Position numbers and translations under genes: made by a program. A stretch of DNA of 17,834 nt. It comes from an uncultured Duganella sp. Lineage in GTDB: Bacteria; Pseudomonadota; Gammaproteobacteria; Burkholderiales; Burkholderiaceae. Position 1 is the first letter of the stretch. Each line of letters opens with the position of its first letter. The stretch lies in the NCBI GenBank assembly GCA_946482335.1, contig CAMLRG010000110.1, forward strand, positions 1 through 17,834, in the 5' to 3' direction. Shown here in pieces: positions 8,401 to 15,737 of the stretch. The notes beneath the pieces are model-generated. The model made no database searches, was not told the DNA's origin, and saw only the letters and a list, made by a program, of their open reading frames with translations.

Positions 8401-9738
8401 TTAATGGTGGTGGTGATGGTCGTGGTCACAATCGTCTCCGCATGTGATCTGGTCCACGACGTAATCGACAACGCCTTCGAAAGCGACGGTCTGCTGCTGC
8501 CCCTCGCCTTCTTCGGCGCGCATTGCCTTGACGACGGCTGTGTTGTTGGCCACTTCGTCTTCGCCGATGATGACGGCAAAGGTGGCGCCGGTGCCGTCGG
8601 CTTTCTTCATTTGCGACTTGAAACTGCCGGCACCGCTGGCGCCGCCGCAGTGCAGGATCACGTCCAGGCCCGCGTCGCGCAGCCGCTCGCCCAGGATGAA
8701 GGCTTGCATGCGCGCCGCATCGCCCTGGTGCACCAGGTAGACGTCGCACTGGCGCGGCGCGGCGGTGTCGCCGGCGCCCTTCATCAGTTCGATCAGGCGC
8801 TCGATGCCCATGGCGAAACCGACGGCCGGCGTCGGCTTGCCGCCGAACATTTCGATCAGCGGGTCATAACGGCCGCCGGCGCACACGGTGCCCTGCGCGC
8901 CCAGTTCGTCGGTGACCCATTCGAACACGGTGCGGTTGTAGTAGTCGATGCCGCGCACCAGGCGCGTGTTGACGGTGTACTGGATGGCGTTGGCGTCCAG
9001 GATCTTCTTCACGCCTTCGAAGTGCGCCAGCGATTCCTCGCCCAGGTAGTCCAGCAGCTTCGGCGCGCTGTTGACGATCGCCTGCAGGGCCGGGTTCTTG
9101 GTGTCCAGGATGCGCAGCGGGTTGGTGTGCAGGCGGCGCTTGGCGTCGGCGTCCAGGTGCTCTTCGTGCTGCTCCAGGTAGGCGATCAGGTCGACGCGGT
9201 GGCGCGCGCGCTCCGCGGCGTCGCCGATGGAATTGATTTCCAGGCGGATGTTCTCCAGGCCCAGGTCATCCCACAGGCGGCGGCACATCGCGATCATTTC
9301 GGCGTCCACGTCGGGGCCGGTGAAGCCCACGGCCTCGGCGCCGAACTGGTGGAACTGGCGGTAGCGGCCGCGCTGCGGGCGCTCGTGGCGGAACATCGGG
9401 CCTTTGTACCACAGGCGCTTGGGGCCCTCGTACACCAGGTTATGTTCCAGCACGGCGCGTACCACGCCTGCCGTGCCTTCCGGGCGCAGGGTGAGCTTGT
9501 CGCCGTTCATCGAGTCTTCGAAGGAATACATTTCCTTCTCGACGATGTCGGTCACGGCGCCGATGGCGCGCGAGAACAGGCGGGTCTCTTCCACGATCGG
9601 CGTGCGGATCTGCTGGAAGCCGTAACTCTGCACCACTGACTGCGCGGTGTTTTCGAAGATTTCCCACAAGTGGGCGTCGGCCGGCAGGAGATCGTTCATC
9701 CCCTTGATCGCCGAAATTTTGTCTGCTTTGTTGGACAT
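8401..9738 (-). CDS. hisS: Histidyl-tRNA synthetase with His-rich tail
   Basis: This 445-residue class II synthetase charges tRNA-His. Visible motifs: motif 2 [20 protein letters not shown] (116-135), histidine-A loop [14 protein letters not shown] (260-273), GGRYD (288-292) and motif 3 GFAMGIERL (307-315). The C-terminal anticodon-binding domain covers about 330-430. The protein then ends with an unusual tail, [13 protein letters not shown] (433-445), with two cysteines and six histidines, beyond the normal end of the fold. The His codons are mixed CAC and CAT, so this is not a simple repeat. It lies 5 bases after ispG and 28 before yfgM, as in the conserved ispG-hisS-yfgM-bamB-der cluster. 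Its regulatory paralogue HisZ is in the same window. Confidence 0.97.
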   Translation of the reverse strand: MSNKADKISAIKGMNDLLPADAHLWEIFENTAQSVVQSYGFQQIRTPIVEETRLFSRAIGAVTDIVEKEMYSFEDSMNGDKLTLRPEGTAGVVRAVLEHNLVYEGPKRLWYKGPMFRHERPQRGRYRQFHQFGAEAVGFTGPDVDAEMIAMCRRLWDDLGLENIRLEINSIGDAAERARHRVDLIAYLEQHEEHLDADAKRRLHTNPLRILDTKNPALQAIVNSAPKLLDYLGEESLAHFEGVKKILDANAIQYTVNTRLVRGIDYYNRTVFEWVTDELGAQGTVCAGGRYDPLIEMFGGKPTPAVGFAMGIERLIELMKGAGDTAAPRQCDVYLVHQGDAARMQAFILGERLRDAGLDVILHCGGASGAGSFKSQMKKADGTGATFAVIIGEDEVANNTAVVKAMRAEEGEGQQQTVAFEGVVDYVVDQITCGDDCDHDHHHHH

Positions 9739-9743
9739 GTTCT

Positions 9744-11006
9744 TTAAGCTGCTTTGCTGTAGTTTTTCTGTACGTAATCGAGCACGATGGCCTGGAATTC
9801 TTCGACGATATTGTCGCCGCGCAGGGTCGCCACTTTCTGGCCGTCGACGAAGACCGGTGCGGCCGGCGATTCACCGGTGCCCGGCAGGCTGATGCCGATA
9901 TTGGCGTGCTTCGATTCGCCCGGGCCGTTGACGATGCAGCCCATCACGGCCACGTTCATCGCCTCCACCCCGGGGTAAGTCTTTTTCCATTCCGGCATCT
10001 GCTCGCGCAGGTAGCTCTGGATGTCGTCCGCCAGTTCCTGGAACACGGTGGAGGTGGTGCGGCCGCAGCCCGGGCAGGCGATCACCATCGGGGTGAACTT
10101 GCGCAAGCCCATGGTCTGCAGGATTTCCTGGCCCACCACCACTTCCCTGGTGCGGTCGCCGCCCGGTTCCGGGGTCAGCGAAATGCGGATGGTGTCGCCG
10201 ATGCCTTCCTGCAGCAGCACCGACAGCGCGGCGGTCGAGGCCACGATGCCCTTGCTGCCCATGCCCGCCTCGGTCAGGCCCAGGTGCAGCGGATAGTCGC
10301 AGCGCTTGGCCAGTTCGCGGTATACGGCGATCAAGTCCTGCACGCCCGACACCTTGCACGACAGGATGATCTTGTCGCGGCCCAGGCCCAGTTCTTCGGC
10401 GCGCACCGCGTTCTCGATGGCGGACGTGATCAGCGCCTCGTACATCACGGCTTGCGCGCTCCATGGATTGTCGCGGGCCGCGTTTTCATCCATGATGCGC
10501 GCCAGCAGCGCCTGGTCCAGCGAGCCCCAGTTGACGCCAATGCGTACCGGCTTGCCGTACTTGGCCGCCACCTCGATCATTTGCGCGAACTGGGTGTCGC
10601 GCTTGGCGCCCTTGCCCACATTGCCGGGGTTGATGCGGTACTTCGACAGCGCGGCGGCGCAGTCCGGGTACTCGGTCAGCAGGGTGTGGCCGTTGTAGTG
10701 GAAGTCGCCCACCAGCGGCACGTCGATGCCCATCTTGTCCAGCTGGTCGCGGATATAAGGCACGGCGGCGGCGGCCTCCGGCCGGTCCACCGTCAGGCGC
10801 ACCAGTTCGGAACCGGCGCGCGCCAGCTCCTTGATCTGGATCGCCGTCGCCACCGCATCGGCGGTGTCGGTATTGGTCATCGACTGCACCACCACCGGCG
10901 CATCGCCACCGACCCAGATCTTGCGCTCGCCGTGCTGTACCAGCACGCTGCGGCTGGCGCGGCGCGCCAGCGGTCCGGATGGGATCGGGTTGTTCGAAGA
11001 AGACAT
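9744..11006 (-). CDS. ispG: IspG, 4Fe-4S HMBPP synthase of the MEP pathway
   Basis: This 420-residue enzyme (also called GcpE) converts methylerythritol cyclodiphosphate to HMBPP, the penultimate step of the non-mevalonate isoprenoid pathway. It has an N-terminal TIM-barrel (starting near [17 protein letters not shown]) and a C-terminal iron-sulfur domain. The cluster ligands are visible as C311 and C314 (ACPGCGRTT), C357 ([11 protein letters not shown]) and E364, matching the three-Cys-plus-Glu pattern of the family. It is longer than the E. coli enzyme (372), with extra length partly between the second and third Cys (about 43 residues). The gene sits 15 bases after rodZ and 5 before hisS, the usual order. 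Confidence 0.97.
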   Translation of the reverse strand: MSSSNNPIPSGPLARRASRSVLVQHGERKIWVGGDAPVVVQSMTNTDTADAVATAIQIKELARAGSELVRLTVDRPEAAAAVPYIRDQLDKMGIDVPLVGDFHYNGHTLLTEYPDCAAALSKYRINPGNVGKGAKRDTQFAQMIEVAAKYGKPVRIGVNWGSLDQALLARIMDENAARDNPWSAQAVMYEALITSAIENAVRAEELGLGRDKIILSCKVSGVQDLIAVYRELAKRCDYPLHLGLTEAGMGSKGIVASTAALSVLLQEGIGDTIRISLTPEPGGDRTREVVVGQEILQTMGLRKFTPMVIACPGCGRTTSTVFQELADDIQSYLREQMPEWKKTYPGVEAMNVAVMGCIVNGPGESKHANIGISLPGTGESPAAPVFVDGQKVATLRGDNIVEEFQAIVLDYVQKNYSKAA

Positions 11007-11021
11007 GCTTGGCTACTGTGC

Positions 11022-12257
11022 TTACTTGATGTTGACGAGGGAATAGGTCTTGCCGGCTTCCTGCGGCAGCGCCAATTGGGCGCCCGCCAGGCTGGCACTC
11101 ACGCCGCCCGGTTTGCCGACGATCAGGATGTCGTCCGCGCGCACGTCGAAGGCTTGCGTGCTGCCCGCCCTCACCTCGCGCGCGATCAGTTTGGCCTGGC
11201 CCGGACGGCGGATCTCGATCCATGAATTTTCCTTCACCGTCAGCACCAGCTTGCCGCCCGCCGCGCCGACCGCCGGGGCTGGCCCGGACGGCGCCGCAGC
11301 GGCCGCAGGGGCCGGCGCCGAGACCAGAGGCGCAGCACCCGGCACGTTGGCACCAGGGGTAACGCCGGCCGCCGGCCTGGCCGGCATCAGGCCCGGCGAC
11401 GCCGGGGCATTCGCCCCTGGGGTGGCGCCTGCCGGCGCCGGGGCGGTGCCCGCGGGCGGCACGCCGCCTGCGCCCGGTGCCGGACGATTGACCGGGGCCA
11501 CGCCTGCCGCGCCAGGCGCGGTGGCCGGTGCCGCCGCGCCCGCAGGTGCGGCGGCAGTGCCGCCAGCGCCGGCCGGGGCCGCGCCTGGCGCAGCCGGCAC
11601 GCCGGCGCCTGGCACAGTGGCAGGCATGTTGGTGCTGCCGGCCGGCGGCGGCACGGAAATCAGCGGTACGTTGGGGCTTTGCAGCGGCCCTTCCGCAGCC
11701 GGCGTGCCCGGTTGCGTCACCACCATCGGCACCGGCGTTTCCGTCGTCGCCGGCGCGTCCACGCCGCCGCGTGTGGCCAAGGTCAACGGTGCCAGGAAGC
11801 CCATCTGCCAGGCCGCCGCCACGCCGGCCAGCGCCAGCACCGCCACGCCGGCCACGATGGCGCCAACCGGCTTGCCATTGTTGCGCTCATTGAGCGAGGG
11901 GAAGCGCGACTCCTGGAACGAAGCCCGCACCCTGGTCGGCCGCACGGTCGCCGCCGCGTGGCCTTCCGCGCCCTCCACCTGCACCATCGCCACCAGCGGC
12001 GCCGGATCCAGGCGCACCGCCTTCGCGTAAGCACGGATAAAGCCGCGCGTGACGGCGCGGTTCGGCAATGCATCATAATCGCCTTGTTCGATCGCCACCA
12101 CCTGGCGCGGCGCCAGTTTCAACTGGTCCGCAATCTGGTCGACCGACAGGCCCATGGCCTCGCGTGCCGCTGCCAATGCTGCCCCGGGCGCGGAAGCACG
12201 CTGTTGGCTGGTCGGCTTGTCCTGCTCAGAATCCATTCGTTCCCCGTTCTCACTCAT
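11022..12257 (-). CDS. rodZ: RodZ-like cell-shape protein (HTH-TM-DUF4115)
   Basis: From the ATG at 12257 this is a 411-residue protein. A Cro/CI-type helix-turn-helix domain (about 29-90, GLSVDQIADQLKLAPRQVVA then IEQGDYDALPNR) lies in the cytoplasm. One membrane helix follows (about 132-150), then a long Pro/Ala/Gly-rich periplasmic linker (about 165-333) and a C-terminal DUF4115-type beta domain (336-410, beginning KLVLTVKENSWIEIR). In E. coli RodZ links MreB filaments to the elongation machinery. I chose ATG 12257 (MSENGERMDS), which overlaps the pilW end by 8 bases. ATG 12236 (MDSEQDKP), preceded by GGGGAA, is a good alternative. A longer open frame to 12326 lies mostly inside pilW and is unlikely. 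The position before ispG matches the conserved order. Confidence 0.9.
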   Translation of the reverse strand: MSENGERMDSEQDKPTSQQRASAPGAALAAAREAMGLSVDQIADQLKLAPRQVVAIEQGDYDALPNRAVTRGFIRAYAKAVRLDPAPLVAMVQVEGAEGHAAATVRPTRVRASFQESRFPSLNERNNGKPVGAIVAGVAVLALAGVAAAWQMGFLAPLTLATRGGVDAPATTETPVPMVVTQPGTPAAEGPLQSPNVPLISVPPPAGSTNMPATVPGAGVPAAPGAAPAGAGGTAAAPAGAAAPATAPGAAGVAPVNRPAPGAGGVPPAGTAPAPAGATPGANAPASPGLMPARPAAGVTPGANVPGAAPLVSAPAPAAAAAPSGPAPAVGAAGGKLVLTVKENSWIEIRRPGQAKLIAREVRAGSTQAFDVRADDILIVGKPGGVSASLAGAQLALPQEAGKTYSLVNIK

Positions 12258-13065
12258 CAAACGCCCCACGTTGATACGCAGCGTACTCCGGCGACGCGGC
12301 GTGGTGCCGCCGCAGCTGGGTCGCAAAGCCTTGCTCCAGACCCTTGTCGCCCATTTTGTGCTGCACTTTGATCGCCAGCCACAGCACGTCCGCCGGCAAG
12401 CTATCCAGTTTGGTCAACTTGCCCAGCTGTCCGACGAAAAAGCTGGCGCGCGGATAATCGCGCCGCGCATAGTACACCTTGGCCAGGCCGATACTGGTTT
12501 CCGGCACGTCCGGCGCCAGCTGCAAGGCTTGCAGCAAGTACTTTTCGGCCAGGTCATAATCCTTGACCTTCACGGCGCAGGCGCCGGCATTGTTCAGGGC
12601 CCCCGCCGGCGAGCGGTAAGTGCGGTTCGCCAGCGCCGCATCGAAATGCTTGAACGATTCCTTGACGCGATCGTTCTGGCACAGGAAGGACCCGTAATTA
12701 TTGTTCAGGTCCGGATCGTTCGGCGCCAGCTTCAGCGCCTGCAGGAAGTTGTCGTTCGCCAGTTCCTTTTCTTCCATCCGCATATAGATGATGGCGCGCA
12801 TGCCGTAGCCGCTGGCATTTTCCGGATCGGCGGCGATCGCCTTCTTCACTTCGTCCAGCGCCACCGGGTAATTGCCCTGTTCGAAATAGCCGGCCGCCAG
12901 CTGCATGCGGATCGCGGCGCGCTTTTGCGCGGCGGTCTGGTCGGATGCGGTTTTCAGGTCTTCCCTGCCGCTGGGGCCTTGCCCCGAAGTCGCGCAGCCC
13001 GCCAATGCCCCGGCCAGCGCGACCGCGGCCAGGCACGTGAAGCGGCGCTGGGCGAATACGGTCAT
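12250..13065 (-). CDS. pilW: Type IV pilus assembly lipoprotein PilW/PilF (TPR)
   Basis: This 271-residue outer-membrane lipoprotein has a signal peptide and lipobox LAGC (Cys24, Ala at +2), followed by tandem TPR motifs covering about residues 51-235 (for example YFEQGNYPVALDEVKKAI, AIIYMRMEEKELANDNFLQA and VKDYDLAEKYLLQALQLAP). In Pseudomonas and Neisseria the family (PilF/PilW) is the pilotin that places and assembles the PilQ secretin for type IV pili. The ATG at 13065 overlaps the rlmN stop codon (TGATG), so it is translationally coupled to rlmN, and its 3' end overlaps the rodZ start by 8 bases. The rlmN-pilW-rodZ order supports this over a generic TPR lipoprotein. Confidence 0.93.
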   Translation of the reverse strand: MTVFAQRRFTCLAAVALAGALAGCATSGQGPSGREDLKTASDQTAAQKRAAIRMQLAAGYFEQGNYPVALDEVKKAIAADPENASGYGMRAIIYMRMEEKELANDNFLQALKLAPNDPDLNNNYGSFLCQNDRVKESFKHFDAALANRTYRSPAGALNNAGACAVKVKDYDLAEKYLLQALQLAPDVPETSIGLAKVYYARRDYPRASFFVGQLGKLTKLDSLPADVLWLAIKVQHKMGDKGLEQGFATQLRRHHAASPEYAAYQRGAFDE

Positions 13066-14237
13066 CAGGAACGGATCTCCACAATCTTGCCGAAATCGGC
13101 GCCGAATTTCTTCTGGTACTCGGCCATCTTTTCCATCCGTTCAGCCACGCGGGTGCGGTCTTTCACTTCGCCCGCCAGCTGGCCGCAGGCGGCGTCGATA
13201 TCGTCGCCGCGCGTCTTGCGGATGGTGGTCACGATGCCCGCATTCATCAGAATTTCAGCGAAGGCCTTGATGCGCGGGTTCTTGGAGCGCAGCAGGCCCG
13301 ATTCCGGGAAGGGGTTGAAAGGAATCAGGTTGAACTTGCAATTGACACCGACCACCGGGTCGTTCACCAGCGCGATCAGTTCGCGCGCGTGCTCGTCGGA
13401 GTCGTTGTAGTTATCGAGCATGCAGTACTCGAACGTGATGAAGTCGCGCGGCGCGAACTCCAGGTAGCGCTTGCACGCCGCCAGCAGTTCCTTCAGCGGA
13501 TACTTCCTGTTCAACGGCACCAGCTCGTCGCGCAGCTTGTCGTTGGAGGCGTGCAGCGACACCGCCAGCGCCACCGGCACGTCCTGCGCCAGCTTGTCGA
13601 TCATCGGCACCACGCCCGAGGTGGACAGGGTCACGCGGCGGCGCGACAGGCCGTAGGCGTTATCGTCCAGCATCAGCTTGAGCGCGGTGGCGGTCGGGCC
13701 GTAGTTCAGCAGCGGTTCGCCCATGCCCATCATCACCACGTTGGTGATCTGGCGCTCGCCTTTCGGGCCGGGTTCGATGCCCTTGGTCGCGCGCAGGGCG
13801 AATTCGGCCATCCACAGCTGGCCGATGATTTCGCCCACGGTCAGGTTGCGGTTGAAGCCCTGCTTGCCGGTCGAGCAGAAGCGGCAATTCACGGCGCAGC
13901 CGGCCTGGGTCGAGATGCACAGCGTGCCGCGGTTCTCTTCCGGGATGAACACGGTTTCCACGGCATTGCCATTGCCCACGTCCACCAGCCATTTGCGGGT
14001 GCCGTCGGCCGAGGTATGGTCGCTGATGACGGCCGGCGCCACGATGTGGGCGCGCGTCTTCAGCTTCTCGCGCAAGGACTTGGCGAGGTCGGTCATGCTG
14101 TCGAAATCGGACGCACCGAACTGGTGGATCCAGCGCTGCAGCTGCTTGGCACGGAAAGGCTTCTCACCCAACTCGGCGCAGTAGGCGACTAATTGTTCCG
14201 GATCGAGGTCCAGCAGGTTGGTGAGGGAGGTTTCCAT
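13065..14237 (-). CDS. rlmN: RlmN, dual-specificity rRNA/tRNA adenine-C2 methyltransferase
   Basis: This 390-residue radical-SAM enzyme methylates C2 of A2503 in 23S rRNA and A37 in some tRNAs. The cluster motif CAVNCRFC gives C114, C118 and C121. C351 in [11 protein letters not shown] is the cysteine that becomes methylated during catalysis, and C107 corresponds to the second conserved cysteine. The GMGEP segment (171-175) is the SAM-binding GGE-like motif. I start at ATG 14237. A longer frame uses TTG at 14258 but has no ribosome binding site, whereas a GAG lies 9 bases before the ATG. A strong hairpin separates it from ndk, and pilW follows with a TGATG overlap. Confidence 0.96.
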   Translation of the reverse strand: METSLTNLLDLDPEQLVAYCAELGEKPFRAKQLQRWIHQFGASDFDSMTDLAKSLREKLKTRAHIVAPAVISDHTSADGTRKWLVDVGNGNAVETVFIPEENRGTLCISTQAGCAVNCRFCSTGKQGFNRNLTVGEIIGQLWMAEFALRATKGIEPGPKGERQITNVVMMGMGEPLLNYGPTATALKLMLDDNAYGLSRRRVTLSTSGVVPMIDKLAQDVPVALAVSLHASNDKLRDELVPLNRKYPLKELLAACKRYLEFAPRDFITFEYCMLDNYNDSDEHARELIALVNDPVVGVNCKFNLIPFNPFPESGLLRSKNPRIKAFAEILMNAGIVTTIRKTRGDDIDAACGQLAGEVKDRTRVAERMEKMAEYQKKFGADFGKIVEIRS

Positions 14238-14256
14238 GCTATTTAACTCAATTTCC

Positions 14257-14294
14257 AAAAATGGCTTTGCCCCGGGCCAGGGACCCGGGGCAAA
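14257..14294 (-). terminator. Strong hairpin between ndk and rlmN
   Basis: TTTGCCCCGGG (14266-14276) and CCCGGGGCAAA (14284-14294) make a perfect 11-bp stem with a 7-base loop. Reading on the minus strand, a run of five T (14261-14257) follows after a GCCA spacer. It sits between the ndk stop and the rlmN start and could terminate ndk transcripts partly, letting some polymerase continue into rlmN. The offset T-run makes strict intrinsic termination less certain. Confidence 0.65.
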
Positions 14295-14328
14295 CGCGCA
14301 AATACTACTGTACTACTTTTCCCAAGGT

Positions 14329-14754
14329 TTAACGGGAGTAAACGTTCAGTGCTGGGAAGAAGTAGGCGATTTCCACGGCAGCGGTTTCAGCCGCGTCGGA
14401 ACCGTGCACGGCGTTGGCGTCGATGGAGTCAGCGAAATCGGCGCGGATGGTGCCTTTTTCTGCCTTCTTCGGATCGGTTGCGCCCATCAGGTCGCGGTTC
14501 TTGGCGATGGCGCCTTCGCCTTCCAGCACCTGGATCATCACCGGACCGGAAACCATGAAGTCCACCAGGTCCTTGAAGAAAGGACGGGCAGCGTGCACCG
14601 CGTAGAAGCCTTCGGCTTCGGCGCGCGACAGTTGGGTCATACGGGCAGCAACGATCTTCAGACCTGCGCCTTCGAAACGGCTGTAGATCTGGCCGATCAC
14701 GTTCTTGGCTACTGCGTCTGGTTTGATGATCGACAGGGTGCGTTCGATTGCCAT
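14329..14754 (-). CDS. ndk: Nucleoside diphosphate kinase
   Basis: This 141-residue enzyme moves the gamma-phosphate of ATP to other nucleoside diphosphates through a phosphohistidine, balancing NTP and dNTP pools. The start [15 protein letters not shown] is the canonical N-terminus. The active-site histidine is H117 in NAVHGSDA, and K11 and the other nucleotide contacts look normal. The length matches the family. An upstream in-frame extension to 14811 exists but lies in AT-rich leader sequence; GGAG lies 9 bases before the chosen ATG at 14754. A possible promoter is at 14846-14818. It leads the minus-strand cluster, ahead of rlmN. Confidence 0.98.
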   Translation of the reverse strand: MAIERTLSIIKPDAVAKNVIGQIYSRFEGAGLKIVAARMTQLSRAEAEGFYAVHAARPFFKDLVDFMVSGPVMIQVLEGEGAIAKNRDLMGATDPKKAEKGTIRADFADSIDANAVHGSDAAETAAVEIAYFFPALNVYSR

Positions 14755-14817
14755 TATGAAAAACTCCAATAAAAAGAAAGGTTTAAAACAAGAAATTAGA
14801 TTCTCGATCAACCCTAG

Positions 14818-14846
14818 ATTTTAACATAGTTCACTCTGTATGCCCA
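14818..14846 (-). promoter_or_regulatory. Candidate sigma-70 promoter for ndk
   Basis: On the minus strand TGGGCA (14846-14841, four of six to the -35 consensus) is followed after 17 bases by TAAAAT (14823-14818, five of six to the -10). The surrounding sequence is AT-rich and the ndk start is about 64 bases further on. This was called by eye only. Confidence 0.42.
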
Positions 14847-14904
14847 TGGAAACGCAGTTAAGGGCTCCCCTTCAGCGTTTTTAAGCCTTTCCTAAGCCTG
14901 AAAG

Positions 14905-14948
14905 TTCCCGACCGGACGCGTACATGCTATGCTTTTTAGTAAAGGAGG
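14905..14948 (+). promoter_or_regulatory. Promoter and strong RBS of the Bax-inhibitor gene
   Basis: A weak -35 TTCCCG (14905-14910) is followed after 17 bases by TATGCT (14928-14933, four of six to the -10). The Shine-Dalgarno AAAGGAGG (14941-14948, strong) ends 9 bases before the ATG at 14958. If the promoter is right, the untranslated leader is very short (about 18 bases). The RBS is certain; the promoter is tentative. Confidence 0.5.
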
Positions 14949-14957
14949 CATTCAACC

Positions 14958-15641
14958 ATGCAAAACGTACATCACTTCGGTAGTGCAGTCGCGACCGATA
15001 ACGTCCAGATCCGCAACCGCGTACTGCGTAACACTTACTGGCTGCTGGCACTGTCGATGATCCCGACCGTGCTGGGCGCGGCCATCGGCGTCATGTTCGG
15101 CGTGCCGATCCCGCGCGGCTTCATGGGCTTCATCCTGTTCATGGCCGTGGCCTTCGGCTTCATCTGGGGCATTGAGAAGAACAAGCATTCCGGCGTCGGC
15201 GTCGCGCTGCTGCTGGGCTTCACCTTCTTCATGGGCTTGCTGCTCACCCCCTTGCTGACGCGCACCCTGGGCTTTTCCAATGGCGGCAGCCTGATCATGA
15301 CGGCGTTCGGCGGCACCGCGACCATCTTCGTCGCCCTGGCCAGCTACGCCACCGTGACCAAGCGCGATTTCTCGATGATGGGCAAGTGGCTGTTCGCCGG
15401 CGTGATGATCCTGCTGCTGGCATCGGTCGCCAATATCTTCCTGGGCATGGGCGCGCTGGCCATCACCATCTCGGTGCTGGCGATCGCGATCTTCTCGGCG
15501 TACATCCTGTACGACGTGCAGCAGATCGTGAATGGCGGCGAGACCAATTACATCTCCGCCACCCTGGCGCTGTACCTGGACGTCTACAACATCTTCAGCA
15601 ACCTGCTGGCCCTGCTGGGCCTGGGTGGCGAGCGCGACTAA
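14958..15641 (+). CDS. Bax inhibitor-1 family (YccA-like) membrane protein
   Basis: This 227-residue integral membrane protein is the only plus-strand gene. About seven hydrophobic segments are visible, starting near residues 26-48, 54-72, 81-100, 112-132, 142-163, 166-185 and 203-221. The family (UPF0005/TMBIM) includes E. coli YccA, a modulator of FtsH, and Bacillus YetJ, a pH-sensitive calcium leak channel. The two acidic residues of the family's di-aspartate pair appear as D186 (YILYDVQQIV) and D208 (LYLDVYNIF). It has its own strong RBS and ends in a clear terminator, so it is an independent unit. A YccA-like role on FtsH would connect functionally to HflKC here, but that is an inference. 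Confidence 0.9.
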   Translation: MQNVHHFGSAVATDNVQIRNRVLRNTYWLLALSMIPTVLGAAIGVMFGVPIPRGFMGFILFMAVAFGFIWGIEKNKHSGVGVALLLGFTFFMGLLLTPLLTRTLGFSNGGSLIMTAFGGTATIFVALASYATVTKRDFSMMGKWLFAGVMILLLASVANIFLGMGALAITISVLAIAIFSAYILYDVQQIVNGGETNYISATLALYLDVYNIFSNLLALLGLGGERD

Positions 15642-15657
15642 GCGATCCCGCCCCAAC

Positions 15658-15687
15658 AAAAAGCCGGCTTGATCGCCGGCTTTTTTT
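15658..15687. terminator. Bidirectional intrinsic terminator
   Basis: AAAAA-GCCGGC (15658-15668), loop TTGATC, GCCGGC-TTTTTTT (15675-15687). The 6-bp GC stem is extended by A-T pairs and has T-runs on both strands, so it can end the plus-strand Bax-inhibitor gene and the converging minus-strand rlmD transcript. It lies 17 bases after the plus-strand stop. Confidence 0.92.
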
Positions 15688-15715
15688 CTTGCTGCCACGT
15701 TTGTCCCACTTGGTT

Positions 15716-15729
15716 CCTGACCCCGGGGT
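15716..15729. repeat. Half-copy of the GTCAGACCC-type repeat
   Basis: CCTGACCCCGGGGT matches one arm (CCTGACCCCG) of the perfect hairpin at 1479-1507 but has no complete partner arm; only the local ACCCCGGGGT is self-complementary. It sits 8 bases after rlmD ends, in the same position relative to a gene end as the two full doublets. It may be a decayed element or a chance match. Confidence 0.45.
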
Positions 15730-15737
15730 GGACAAAA

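Noticed and set aside
8404..8421. The HisS His run as an engineered purification tag
   Set aside because: The residues are in a native operon context, preceded by Cys/Asp residues, include Asp, and are followed by a normal stop and native downstream gene; nothing suggests a vector.
6702..8447. A 581-codon plus-strand open frame opposite bamB and yfgM
   Set aside because: Shadow frame of the same kind; it crosses several real gene boundaries and has no RBS or domain.
11050..12030. A 326-codon Ala/Gly/Pro-rich plus-strand frame opposite rodZ
   Set aside because: It mirrors the low-complexity RodZ linker on the other strand; the minus-strand HTH, membrane helix and DUF4115 domain are real.
12258..12326. 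Upstream extension of RodZ
   Set aside because: The extra residues lie within pilW, have no RodZ similarity and no ribosome binding site; the ATG at 12257 or 12236 fits the family.
14755..14811. Upstream extension of Ndk by 19 residues
   Set aside because: The canonical N-terminus [15 protein letters not shown] begins at 14754 and a Shine-Dalgarno lies just before it; the extension is leader sequence.
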